Under the pieces are notes generated by a model, which searched no databases, was not told where the DNA came from, and worked only from the letters and a program-made list of their open reading frames with translations. Below, one piece after another: positions 5,860 through 13,228 of a stretch of 13,228 bases of DNA (within the stretch, counting starts at the first letter, position 1; each line of letters begins with the position of its first letter). Origin of the DNA: an uncultured Dehalococcoidia bacterium. Its GTDB lineage: Bacteria; Chloroflexota; Dehalococcoidia; Lucifugimonadales; GCA-2712585. Position numbers and translations under genes: made by a program. Location of the stretch: the NCBI GenBank assembly GCA_913052045.1, contig CAJXDJ010000009.1, forward strand, positions 1 through 13,228, in the 5' to 3' direction.

Positions 5860-6834
5860 TACAATGTCTCCATCAGATAGAACATATTCTCTGCTCACTC
5901 TCTGCCCATCAAATTTTCCAGAACCCCATAATGACGCATACTTTACGCCTGTTTTCCATTTCTTGTGGAGACGCTCTCCCGCGTCTGAAACGGTAGAACC
6001 CTGTTCCAACACTATGGGGTTTTGGTAATCAACATTTCCCGTGGACATTCGAGTATAGATTCTCATTCTTCCCAACTGTTTAAATAACATTTGTCCCACG
6101 TTATCCAGCCCTGTACCATCAAGACATGAAGTCCGGAGAAGTGGAAATCGGCTTCCGAACGATCTTTCTAATTGTTTCCATACCACTGCTGCGCCTTCAC
6201 TATCCCACTTATTAGCAAGGATGGAAACCATTTTCTTTAATCTTTTATTATCGTCCGTTACGCCTTGGCTACATTCATAAAAGTCAAAACCGTATGTCTC
6301 AAGAATTGCACATAAATCCTCTGCCTGCTTCGTCGCATCTGTCGTCAAATCTACCACAAAAATGAAAATATCAGCATTCCTGATTAGGCCGTAGACCTGG
6401 GTTTTTGTATCAGGAAATTCCAAACTAGGGGGATCAATCAGTTGAATTCTGACATTTTCAAATTGAATCATTCCTACGTTAGGAATCTGTGTAGTAAATT
6501 GATAGTCTCCCACCTTTGCGTGCATACCAGTTAAAGCATTCAATAATTCGGATTTTCCTGAATTGGCTAATCCTATCAATACGCTTTGGCCAATTCCTTC
6601 CTTTCGTATATTGAAAGGCTGCGTCCCACCCCCGACACTACCCTTTGGATTTTCCAATTCATGTACATGCTTAGACATTCTTGATCGCAACCCAGCTCGC
6701 AAATGCTCAGTTCCTTTATGCTTGGGAATAATCGCCATCATATCGCGCAGAGCATCAATCTTTTCAGGTAAAGTAGTAGCTTGTTTATACCATTGTTCTG
6801 CCAATCTATACTGGGGTGTAAGATTTGCTGGCAT
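5845..6834 (-). CDS. DRG/OBG-like GTPase with C-terminal TGS domain
   Basis: This 329-residue P-loop GTPase resembles archaeal and eukaryotic DRG proteins, which associate with translating ribosomes. A helical N-terminus with KGTEHLRAGLRSRMSKH (40-56) leads into GGGTQPFNIRKEG (68-80), as in DRG. G1 is GLANSGKS (88-95), the G2 region is YQFTTQ (111-116), G4 is NKWD (208-211) and G5 is TSC (235-237). The TGS domain fills about 256-329 (RIYTR..., KYASLWG, VLSDGDIVEL). G3, usually D-x-x-G, is DPPS (134-137), lacking the switch II glycine. The stretch between G3 and G4 is much shorter than in DRG1, so the S5D2L insertion seems absent. The start is ATG 6834 with a weak site. It lies 85 bases after the threonine-synthase-like gene on the same strand. 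Its cellular role is unknown; RNA or ribosome binding through TGS is plausible. Confidence 0.88.
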   Translation of the reverse strand: MPANLTPQYRLAEQWYKQATTLPEKIDALRDMMAIIPKHKGTEHLRAGLRSRMSKHVHELENPKGSVGGGTQPFNIRKEGIGQSVLIGLANSGKSELLNALTGMHAKVGDYQFTTQIPNVGMIQFENVRIQLIDPPSLEFPDTKTQVYGLIRNADIFIFVVDLTTDATKQAEDLCAILETYGFDFYECSQGVTDDNKRLKKMVSILANKWDSEGAAVVWKQLERSFGSRFPLLRTSCLDGTGLDNVGQMLFKQLGRMRIYTRMSTGNVDYQNPIVLEQGSTVSDAGERLHKKWKTGVKYASLWGSGKFDGQRVSREYVLSDGDIVELHS

Positions 6835-6919
6835 TGTTGTTAGTCTTTCTCACTGTTAGTTGATTTCTTTTCCATACACACATTTATGCCTTTCAAGTTC
6901 TATATTAAGAATTGGCCCC

Positions 6920-8056
6920 CTAAATTAAAGGCTCTCTAATCCCAAGGCTTGTTAATGGCACAAGAACGGTTTCTCCTTGTTTGATTACCCCACGTTGCCT
7001 TAATAATTCACTTCCAGCCAAGGTCGCTGCAGAGGCGGGTTCCACCAGTAGTCCTTCAAGACTGGCTAATCGTTTATGCCACCATAAAATTCTGTTCTCT
7101 GCTAGAGCTATTACTTGACCTCCTGTCTCCCTACAGTTCTGGGCTACAACTTGGGGTCTAGGGGGTACTTTAACAGTAATGCCGGTAGCACGGCTTTTAG
7201 GATCATCCCTAGTCGCCGTCCATTCCCTTCCTTCAAAAGCTGCAACCAAGGGTTGTACTTCCTCAACTTGCACTGCATGAAGTGCCGGGATTTTATTTAT
7301 GCGACCATCTTCGAGCATATCTCGAAATCCTTTGTAAATACCCATTAATATAGATCCATTACCCACTGGTACGACCACATGATCTGGCATTGAATCCATT
7401 TGATCGGGCAATTCGTAAGCTATCAACTTTTTGCCTTCAATAAAATAAATATTCTCTCCATACCGCAAATGAAGAATTCCAGTTTCCTTAGAAAAATTTC
7501 TGGTAGCTTCCTCCACATCCAGCTTATCTCCATCAATCCAATGGACTTTTGCACCATGGTAAACAATTGCATTAGCTTTCTGGGAGGATTTTATAGAAGT
7601 GCTCATGAAAGCATGGTATACAATCCCAGCTCTTGCACAGTATGCCGCAGTAGAGTTGCCACCGTTACCTCCCGTACTTTCGGCTACTTCAACTACTCCT
7701 GTATCTTTTAGAACCGACACTTGTACACAGTTGCCTCTATCCTTAAATGTTCCAGTAGGGTTAAAAAATTCCATTTTCCCCCAAACGGAGGCCAACCCGA
7801 GTTCATCAGAAATTTTGGATAACCTGACTAAGGGCGTGTTGCCTTCATTCATAGTAACCAAATTCTCACTATTTCGTATGGGCAGCAACGGTAAATATCG
7901 AGCCGTACCAGTAGCCCTAGAGACAACGCGGGCCTCCACAGTTGGGGCTATATCATATCGGGTATCTAAAAGCCCTGTGCATTTATCACATAAAATCCTG
8001 TATTGGGAATTGTCATGAGTATAACCACATTCAATACAGACAAGTTCAAATGACAT
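6920..8056 (-). CDS. Threonine synthase-like PLP-dependent enzyme
   Basis: This is a fold-type II PLP enzyme. The closest family by motifs is threonine synthase, which turns O-phosphohomoserine into threonine. With ATG 8056 it has 378 residues. It has an N-terminal zinc-ribbon-like CIEC...CDKC (Cys7, 10, 23, 26), MNEGNTPLVRLS (69-80), FFNPTGTFKDRGN with the PLP lysine Lys105, a phosphate loop STGGNGGNSTAAY (127-139), PVGNGSILMGIYKGF (230-244), SRATGITVKVPPRP (288-301) and EGLLVEPASAA (334-344). Two loops are unusual: STGGNGGN in place of the common S-T/S-GN-A type loop, and LTSLGIREP near the C-terminus where threonine synthases usually have TGHG-KDP. The substrate may therefore differ. The start is chosen by GGAGTG five bases upstream; an in-frame TTG at 8098 lies inside the upstream gene. 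It is 17 bases after the aminotransferase and so in its operon. Confidence 0.82.
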   Translation of the reverse strand: MSFELVCIECGYTHDNSQYRILCDKCTGLLDTRYDIAPTVEARVVSRATGTARYLPLLPIRNSENLVTMNEGNTPLVRLSKISDELGLASVWGKMEFFNPTGTFKDRGNCVQVSVLKDTGVVEVAESTGGNGGNSTAAYCARAGIVYHAFMSTSIKSSQKANAIVYHGAKVHWIDGDKLDVEEATRNFSKETGILHLRYGENIYFIEGKKLIAYELPDQMDSMPDHVVVPVGNGSILMGIYKGFRDMLEDGRINKIPALHAVQVEEVQPLVAAFEGREWTATRDDPKSRATGITVKVPPRPQVVAQNCRETGGQVIALAENRILWWHKRLASLEGLLVEPASAATLAGSELLRQRGVIKQGETVLVPLTSLGIREPLI

Positions 8057-8059
8057 AAT

Positions 8060-8065
8060 CACTCC
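8060..8065 (-). promoter_or_regulatory. Ribosome binding site deciding the PLP-lyase start
   Basis: On the minus strand GGAGTG precedes ATG 8056 (GGAGTG-ATT-ATG). It lies in the 17-base gap after the aminotransferase stop. It favours this ATG over the upstream in-frame TTG at 8098. Confidence 0.65.
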
Positions 8066-8073
8066 ATTATTTG

Positions 8074-9246
8074 TTAATTTTTGGCCTTCGCAACCCAATC
8101 CCTGAGTCTCTCAAGCGCCTTTTCAATGTTCTGTTTTGAGGTAGCATATGAAAGCCTGACAAAGCCTTCGCCATAACTTCCAAAAGATTCGCCAGCTAAA
8201 AGAGCTACGCCAGCTTCTTTGAGGCCTCTTTCCTGGAATTCCCAACTCGTAATCCCTGTTCCCTTAATATTTGGAAAAACGTAAAAGGCTCCTTGCGGTT
8301 CAGGACATTCAATGCCCGGTATCTCTCTCAACCCTTTGACCATTACATCGCGCCTGCGTCTCAGCTCGCAAACTCGTTCTACTACCATCGTTTGAGGGCC
8401 CTCTAGAGCAGCTATTGCCGCTTTCTGAGTGAACGAAGCAGCACAAGATACTGAATTCGCAGCAAGTTTATCCACATGCGGAAACACCTCGTCAGGAAAG
8501 ATCCCATAGCCTAATCTCCACCCAGTCATAGCATAGGACTTAGAAAATCCGTCTAAGATAATAGTTCGCTGTTCCATGCCTGGTATAGCCGCGATACTAA
8601 AATGCTTCCCTCCATACAGGATATCTTTGTAAATTTCATCGGACAGAACATAAATATCCTCTCTTGTTTTAATGATCCCAGCCAAATTTGTTACTTCCTG
8701 TCTCGACATTATCGACCCTGTAGGATTATGCGGGGAATTAATGATAATCATTTTTGTTCGCCTAGATATTTTTGACTCTAAATCTTCTAAATCTAAATGG
8801 CATCCCTCTTCTTTGCTTAACCGTATAGAAACTGGTCTCGCCCCCAGAAAGCGAACCATAGATTCATAAATTGGGAAGCCCGGGTCCGGATACATTATCT
8901 CATCACCCGGTTGAACAAGAGCAAGAGCAGTAAAGAATATTATTGGTTTCCCCCCAGGAGTTACCAAAACTCTTCCGGGGTCTATCTCAATTGCCCTGGT
9001 TTCTTTGACATTCTTGGCGATAGCCACTCTCAAATCAGGCAGTCCTGCGGTCGGACCGTAATGAGTATATCCCTCTTTAATCGCCTTAATGCCCGCTTCG
9101 ATTATGTGGGCAGGAGTGTCAAAATCTGGTTCGCCTATTTCAAGATGAACTATGTCCCTACCCTGTGCTTCAAGGTCCTTTGCTTTGGCCAATACCTCAA
9201 AGGCCATTTCACTGCTGAGATCTCGCATCCTATCCGCTATTCTCAT
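8074..9246 (-). CDS. Class I/II PLP-dependent aminotransferase (AspC/AAT-like)
   Basis: This fold-type I aminotransferase moves amino groups between amino acids and 2-oxo acids in the cytoplasm. The 390-residue chain carries the whole subgroup I-gamma pattern: LEIGEPDFDTP (35-45), the Y-THYGPTAGLPDLR block (60-73), NSPHNPTGS (170-178, Asn174), LSDEIYKDILY (201-211, Asp203 and Tyr206), the Schiff-base lysine in GFSKSYAMTGWRLGY (Lys236), and Arg364 in GFVRLSYATS for the substrate carboxylate. TPGGKPIIFF (97-105) slightly departs from the usual GGKQAL. The start is ATG 9246 with GGAGTAG just upstream. It heads the minus-strand set with the threonine-synthase-like gene 17 bases downstream and is divergent from the FAD oxidase by 106 bases. 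Aspartate, alanine or another amino acid could be the substrate. Confidence 0.95.
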   Translation of the reverse strand: MRIADRMRDLSSEMAFEVLAKAKDLEAQGRDIVHLEIGEPDFDTPAHIIEAGIKAIKEGYTHYGPTAGLPDLRVAIAKNVKETRAIEIDPGRVLVTPGGKPIIFFTALALVQPGDEIMYPDPGFPIYESMVRFLGARPVSIRLSKEEGCHLDLEDLESKISRRTKMIIINSPHNPTGSIMSRQEVTNLAGIIKTREDIYVLSDEIYKDILYGGKHFSIAAIPGMEQRTIILDGFSKSYAMTGWRLGYGIFPDEVFPHVDKLAANSVSCAASFTQKAAIAALEGPQTMVVERVCELRRRRDVMVKGLREIPGIECPEPQGAFYVFPNIKGTGITSWEFQERGLKEAGVALLAGESFGSYGEGFVRLSYATSKQNIEKALERLRDWVAKAKN

Positions 9247-9352
9247 TTCTACTCCAACGGACGATTACCCAAAATCATTACCAAACCCAAACCGAATACA
9301 CTGTCCAACAGGTCCATGAAGACTTTAACTGATGGTAACATAGCTCTTAACG

Positions 9353-10480
9353 ATGAGAAAACAAAAGTCAGATCCCATGAGTGATGTGGTAATAATAGGT
9401 GGTGGAGCGGTAGGCAGTGCCACTGCTTATCTTCTGTCTAAAAAAGGAATATCGGTAACGCTCGTGCTGGGAACTGCTTTTGGAAAGACTGCGTCGTCGT
9501 TCGCTGCAGGCCTATTAAGTCCTCTTTTCGAAACAACCCATGATCAATATCCATTAAAGTCATTATCTATCCAAGGCTTTAACTTACACCAAACTCTCGC
9601 ACCCGAACTTTTGGAAATTACAGGCTTAGATTATCAGGCGCGCCAGCAAGATTCGATTTATCTGTCAACAACCCAAAAGACGACGACAAGATTGGAAGGA
9701 CTCATGACCCTCTCAAAACACATCGAAGGGATTTCAGGCCACTGGTTAGACCAAAATGATCTTCGCTCTTTAGACCCTAGAATAAAATCCGCAAATCCTA
9801 AATCCCTATTAATAAACGGTACCTGGTTACTCGACGCATATGGTTATACAAATGCCCTAATAGAGGGCGCCCGTAAAAAAGGTGCTCGTATAATTAATGG
9901 GTCGGTAACTAATATAAAAAAGAGCGGTTCTGGTTTTCAAATTATTCTGGATGGCAGCCGCATTAATACCGAAAAAATCGTGCTCTCAATGGGTCCTTGG
10001 ACCAATATGTTGAGAGAATGGTTAAACATATCAGTCCCGGTCTCCCCCTTGAAAGGTCAAATATTAAGGATTGAGCTTTCTGGTCCACCTTTGGAGTACA
10101 GTGTTTACAAGGGAAGTAATTATGTAGCGAGCAAACCAAGTGGATTAGTTTGGGCAGGGACAACTGAAGAAAATGTTGGATTCTCAGATAATCCAACAAC
10201 AGAAGGCAGAAAGTCCATTATTTCCAATGTCTCTTCTTTTTTTCCTTCTATATCTATCGGAGTTGTTAAAGACCAGACAGCCTGCCTGCGACCCGTTACT
10301 CCAGATGGCCAACCTATTTTGGGGAAGACTACTAAATCGAATGGTATTTATATAGCCACAGGCGCAGGACGAAGGGGAATCCTACTTAGCCCGTCTATGG
10401 CTGAAATAATCTGCCAATTGATAACTAACGCCCAGCCAAGTGTTCCCATCGATTCATTATCACCTGACCGGTTTAACTAA
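9353..10480 (+). CDS. FAD-dependent amino-acid oxidase (DAO/ThiO-like)
   Basis: This 375-residue flavoprotein belongs to the DAO family, whose members (glycine oxidase ThiO, D-amino acid oxidase, sarcosine oxidase) oxidise the C-N bond of amino acids. The Rossmann FAD motif is VVIIGGGAVGSATAYLL (12-28), followed by a second FAD contact, SSFAAGLLSP (48-57). The middle substrate domain runs through WLLDAYGYTNALIEGARKKGA. ACLRPVTPDGQPILG (310-324) places Arg313 where ThiO-type enzymes bind the substrate carboxylate, and ATGAGRRGILLSPSMAE (335-351) is the C-terminal FAD signature. ThiO has HYRNG where this has AGRRG. Either ATG 9353 or ATG 9377 could be the start, as neither has a clear ribosome site. 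No thiamine genes are nearby, so catabolism of glycine or another amino acid is as likely as thiazole synthesis. The MFS gene follows after 154 bases. Confidence 0.9.
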   Translation: MRKQKSDPMSDVVIIGGGAVGSATAYLLSKKGISVTLVLGTAFGKTASSFAAGLLSPLFETTHDQYPLKSLSIQGFNLHQTLAPELLEITGLDYQARQQDSIYLSTTQKTTTRLEGLMTLSKHIEGISGHWLDQNDLRSLDPRIKSANPKSLLINGTWLLDAYGYTNALIEGARKKGARIINGSVTNIKKSGSGFQIILDGSRINTEKIVLSMGPWTNMLREWLNISVPVSPLKGQILRIELSGPPLEYSVYKGSNYVASKPSGLVWAGTTEENVGFSDNPTTEGRKSIISNVSSFFPSISIGVVKDQTACLRPVTPDGQPILGKTTKSNGIYIATGAGRRGILLSPSMAEIICQLITNAQPSVPIDSLSPDRFN

Positions 10481-10572
10481 GATTTGTCAAACTCGATCAT
10501 TTATAATAGATCCGTTCCATATCGTTGCATCTATTCAAGTAGCATGCCCGTATGAATAATGGAAAACCCTCG

Positions 10573-10601
10573 TTGACGAATGCTATCAAAGATCGTACTA
10601 C
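10573..10601 (+). promoter_or_regulatory. Weak candidate promoter for the MFS gene
   Basis: TTGACG (10573-10578), a 17-base spacer and TACTAC (10596-10601) stand 34 bases before the MFS start. The -10 box is poor. A perfect TATAAT at 10502-10507 has no proper -35 box. The 154-base gap does suggest some control signal of its own, but this element is tentative. Confidence 0.25.
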
Positions 10602-10634
10602 TCGCGGTTATACTTTAAGTTACAGACACCTTCA

Positions 10635-11891
10635 ATGAGTAAGCCGAAGGTTTTCTATGGTTGGTGGATAGTATCCATATCTTTCGTAGTGAGCGCTATC
10701 CTTCAGGGAGTTTTTCACTGGAGTATGGCTATTTTTTTCCTGCCAATTAGTCGAGACTTTGGGGTCAGTAGAGCCACAGCTGCTCTACCTATGTCAATAT
10801 CTCGATTAACTGGAGTTTTTCTAAGCCCTTTGTTTGGCACTTTAACTGATAGATTCGGCCCCGCGCGAGTTTTATTTCTCTCTGCACTTATCGCCGGATT
10901 CGGGTTTATCTTATTAAGTAGAACACCTAGTTATGGTTTATATTTATTCATTTTTGTAGGTGTAATAGGCTTGGGCATGGTATCTGGATTTGATGCGCCT
11001 ACGTTAGCGGCTGTGAGCAGATGGTTCAATAAAAAACGCAGTATTGCCCTATCATTGACTGCGGCTGGATTCGCTACTGGAGGGACCATAATTACACCCC
11101 TGGTAGCATTCAGCGTAAGTAAATTGGGTTGGAGAGATACCTCTCTTCTTTTAGGCATATTAATATGGTTAATCGTATTGCCTCTAGCTACTCGTCTTTT
11201 TAGCAGCCCTGAAAGCCGAGGTTTGTTACCGGATGGAGACGAAATGGATTCGTCAATCGCTGTCACCAAAAAATCCCGAGCAGTGTCTCAACCCATACAA
11301 GATTTCGACATTCGCGCGGCTTTCAAAACCAGAACATATTGGCAACTAGCATGCACGTTAGGAATCCGTGCCTTCGTTTTTAATACTATGATGATACATA
11401 TGGTAGCCATTATGAAATGGAAAGGTATAGACGAATCAACGGCAGGGATCTTGATTGGTATATTTGCTTTCGTAGGAATACCAACCGCCCTGTTTATGGG
11501 TTGGCTTGGAGATAGGGTAGAGAAACACAAACTCGTATCCATAGGCGATGCAATCGCTGCTGTGGCCCTCATTCAACTGGCTTGTGTGAGAGTGATACCC
11601 GTTTGGTGGATGATATCTATATTTATTTTATGGTCCCCCAATCAGGGAAACTGGCCACTAAGTTGGTCTATACTAGCCGAAAGTTTTGGAAGGAAACATT
11701 TTGGAGCTTTAAGAGGTTATGTGGTCGCAACTATGCAGGGGTTTAGTTTTGCAGCACCTCTTTTCTCAGGTTGGGTTTTCGATCAAACCCAAAGTTATCA
11801 GTGGGCACTTATTCCTGCAGTATTCCTCACATTCATTGCCTCCATTCTCTCATGGACTTTACCCAAACCATCATTGAATACCCGATTTTAG
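10635..11891 (+). CDS. Major facilitator superfamily transporter (OFA/MCT-like)
   Basis: This 418-residue inner-membrane secondary transporter has the 12-helix MFS layout. It begins with the YGWWIVSISF segment (8-17) typical of oxalate/formate and monocarboxylate-type permeases. Motif A is GTLTDRFGPARV (68-79) between helices 2 and 3, with a second copy-like MGWLGDRVEKHK (288-299) between helices 8 and 9. RWFNKKRSIALSLTAAGFATGG (129-150) is the helix 4-5 region, and a hydrophilic central loop spans about 190-230. The start is ATG 10635; I see no convincing Shine-Dalgarno site. It follows the amino-acid oxidase by 154 bases on the same strand, so uptake of an organic or amino acid used by neighbouring enzymes is possible. 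The substrate cannot be read from the sequence. The gene converges on the CapA-family gene with 53 bases between them. Confidence 0.92.
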   Translation: MSKPKVFYGWWIVSISFVVSAILQGVFHWSMAIFFLPISRDFGVSRATAALPMSISRLTGVFLSPLFGTLTDRFGPARVLFLSALIAGFGFILLSRTPSYGLYLFIFVGVIGLGMVSGFDAPTLAAVSRWFNKKRSIALSLTAAGFATGGTIITPLVAFSVSKLGWRDTSLLLGILIWLIVLPLATRLFSSPESRGLLPDGDEMDSSIAVTKKSRAVSQPIQDFDIRAAFKTRTYWQLACTLGIRAFVFNTMMIHMVAIMKWKGIDESTAGILIGIFAFVGIPTALFMGWLGDRVEKHKLVSIGDAIAAVALIQLACVRVIPVWWMISIFILWSPNQGNWPLSWSILAESFGRKHFGALRGYVVATMQGFSFAAPLFSGWVFDQTQSYQWALIPAVFLTFIASILSWTLPKPSLNTRF

Positions 11892-11921
11892 AAACTTCCA
11901 TACCATTAGATTCATTTTATC

Positions 11922-11938
11922 GGGAACTCATTGTTCCT
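11922..11938. terminator. Small hairpin between convergent MFS and CapA genes
   Basis: GGAAC (11923-11927), loop TCATT and GTTCC (11933-11937) form a perfect 5-bp stem, extended by a G-T pair. It sits in the 53-base convergent gap. No T run follows on either strand, so it is at most a weak bidirectional stop signal. Confidence 0.25.
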
Positions 11939-11944
11939 ATATTC

Positions 11945-13228
11945 TCAAACCCGGATAATTCCTAAATTCCCCTTAATCTCTATGTCTGTTCCATATGGTT
12001 CTGACACCGCTTGTAGCCATTTCAATACATCTTGGGCAACCCGTGAGTCCGCTAAAACAGGCCGTCCCCGCTGGCTCATAGGCTGTCCAAATCCCAGATC
12101 TATGGGATATATCAACACTTCTACAAGTTCTCCGTCCTCATAACGACAAACAGGTAGCGCACTTCTATAGAAAACCGGGTCAGCCGCAAACCCTACAGTC
12201 TCACCCCGTGATCGTTCCAGCCCCCAATCACCTGGGGTGTGCTCATAAGAGAGCCCCATACCTCTATAGGCTTGGTCTGGTAGACGCTGAACTGTTTCGT
12301 TTTGAAATATGAAATTGCCCAAACTATAGAAAATAGGCCTATTCTTATAGATTTCGATGCCTCTCAAAAAATGCGGCCCGTGAGCCAAGAACATATGGCA
12401 GCCCTGGTCGATGGCAAAATGTGCGAATTCCCGCAGGAATGCTGGAGGTGACAGGCGGGATCCTCCGTGATATTCCCCTTCAGGTCCACTCTCATGACAA
12501 TGCGTTCCATAAATAAGAAAGTCTGCTGCTTTTCCTGCTCCTCTTATCCAATGAGCAATTCCCTGAAGATCTTCTTTGTTACATAAAGTTTCTACTGAAA
12601 ATTGTTGATCTTTCAAAAATTTACCGTTAAGGAATTTAGTCTTACCCTGCCCAACATATTTCTCTCCAAGAAATGGTGTAAACCTACTCTTGTTGTCCTC
12701 TTCTTCTTGATAACCTAACTCAATTTTTACTCTTTCCAGGACTTGAAATGCCGATTCGGTAACATGATGTATAACATCATGTCTCAGCGCGTTCAATCCA
12801 GGTTTTCCTGGGAAATCTGGCCTGCCCCTACCCGCTCTAGATTCATCTGAAAATGTTGTCGTTGCTCCCATAATAGCCACGCGCCCGCCTGCAGTATCTA
12901 TATAGGCTGGAGCGCGTGCTTCGTCGAGGTTTCGGCCGCCTCCAGCATGCGGTATTTTGAACCTTTCACAAGCCTCTAGCGTTGTCAGGAATCCACTCTC
13001 TGAATAATCATAACTATGATTATTAGCAGTTGTGACTGCATCAAATCCCATCCATTTTAATTCTTCCAAATTCCGCGGGTCGGAAACCTGAAATGAAACC
13101 GTATCTTTCATGTTCCAACTCATCTCGAAGTTGTGGAATAGCATTTCTATATTTACTACGCTAGCATCCGCATTCCGAATCACATTTACTAAATTCAGAA
13201 ATTGCTTTTCTTTAAACGGAGACATACG
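11945..13228 (-). CDS. CapA/PGA_cap-family metallophosphoesterase, N-terminus outside window
   Basis: CapA-type proteins share the calcineurin-like metallophosphoesterase fold; named members act in poly-gamma-glutamate export, many others are uncharacterised. The 427 codons in the window show VVNIE (23-27, family NLE), AVTTANNHSYDY (63-74, the NNH metal motif), AGGGRNLDEARAP (94-106), YGTHCHESGP (239-248), MFLAHGPHFLRGIEIY (278-293) and FYSLGNFIF (299-307). Residues are numbered from the ATG at 13225. The first metal motif, usually GD.M..R, is missing. The frame is open to the edge (an Arg codon precedes that ATG) and R-M-SPF is just what follows the GD motif in this family, so the true start is upstream. 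A family-atypical insert lies at about 125-230. The gene converges with the MFS gene. Confidence 0.88.
   Translation of the reverse strand, partial: RMSPFKEKQFLNLVNVIRNADASVVNIEMLFHNFEMSWNMKDTVSFQVSDPRNLEELKWMGFDAVTTANNHSYDYSESGFLTTLEACERFKIPHAGGGRNLDEARAPAYIDTAGGRVAIMGATTTFSDESRAGRGRPDFPGKPGLNALRHDVIHHVTESAFQVLERVKIELGYQEEEDNKSRFTPFLGEKYVGQGKTKFLNGKFLKDQQFSVETLCNKEDLQGIAHWIRGAGKAADFLIYGTHCHESGPEGEYHGGSRLSPPAFLREFAHFAIDQGCHMFLAHGPHFLRGIEIYKNRPIFYSLGNFIFQNETVQRLPDQAYRGMGLSYEHTPGDWGLERSRGETVGFAADPVFYRSALPVCRYEDGELVEVLIYPIDLGFGQPMSQRGRPVLADSRVAQDVLKWLQAVSEPYGTDIEIKGNLGIIRV

Noticed and set aside
7599..8018. Open frame of 139 codons opposite the threonine-synthase-like gene
   Set aside because: It is antisense to a gene with clear catalytic motifs. 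The translated product has no motif and there is no ribosome site.
8911..9384. Open frame of 157 codons running from inside the aminotransferase into the FAD oxidase start
   Set aside because: It overlaps two well-supported genes and encodes no recognisable fold.
10502..10507. Perfect TATAAT upstream of the MFS gene
   Set aside because: The nearest -35-like TTGTCA is only 12 bases away, and at 17 bases there is no -35 match. It may be chance in an AT-rich spacer.
1..13228. Searched for CRISPR arrays, transposase genes, integrases, toxin-antitoxin pairs and phage-defence genes
   Set aside because: No spaced direct repeats, insertion-sequence ends or relevant protein motifs were seen. The window reads as housekeeping and central metabolism.

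Overview
This is a bacterial window of ordinary, tightly packed chromosomal genes, with GC content in the low 40s by eye. It contains 13 protein genes: eleven complete, and two (rpmA and a CapA-family gene) cut by the window edges. I found no RNA genes, CRISPR arrays, insertion sequences, integrases or phage genes. The ribosomal proteins, RsmG, TTG starts, tandem acyl-CoA dehydrogenases, bacterial DRG/TGS GTPase and CapA-family enzyme would fit an uncultivated Chloroflexota lineage (for example SAR202/Dehalococcoidia-like). That placement is a low-confidence guess from gene content; no marker could be aligned here.

Region by region. (1) 1-2348, minus strand: rsmG (16S rRNA G527 methyltransferase), then a polytopic membrane protein of the UPF0104/LPG-synthase-TM type with its own candidate promoter, then rplU overlapping the start of rpmA (ribosomal L21 and L27). 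(2) 2349-2679: a divergent intergenic region with the best promoter in the window (TTGACA-17-TAGAAT) and a structured leader. (3) 2680-5631, plus strand: a four-gene operon encoding a stand-alone Lrp/AsnC ligand-sensing (RAM) domain, two different acyl-CoA dehydrogenase subunits and a HIT nucleotide hydrolase. (4) 5632-5844: a convergent intergenic region with an (AC)6-C7 tract and a nested inverted repeat. (5) 5845-9246, minus strand: a class I/II aminotransferase, a threonine-synthase-like PLP enzyme and a DRG-like GTPase with a TGS domain. (6) 9353-11891, plus strand: a ThiO/DAO-type FAD amino-acid oxidase and a major-facilitator transporter. (7) 11945-13228, minus strand: a CapA-type metallophosphoesterase whose N-terminus lies outside the window.

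How the genes fit together. The central operon looks like a CoA-thioester oxidation module. The two acyl-CoA dehydrogenase chains have lost complementary halves of the usual active site: chain 1 keeps the flavin/substrate motifs and a likely catalytic Glu, while chain 2 keeps the Arg-QFG and Gln-HG-IGF FAD-binding motifs. This predicts an obligate heteromer like the mycobacterial FadE/ChsE side-chain dehydrogenases. The neighbouring aminotransferase, PLP lyase, amino-acid oxidase and MFS permease suggest amino-acid and small organic-acid turnover. I see no convincing new defence or mobile system. The most interesting points are the split acyl-CoA dehydrogenase, the GTPase with a degenerate G3 motif, and the threonine synthase homologue with altered signature loops.
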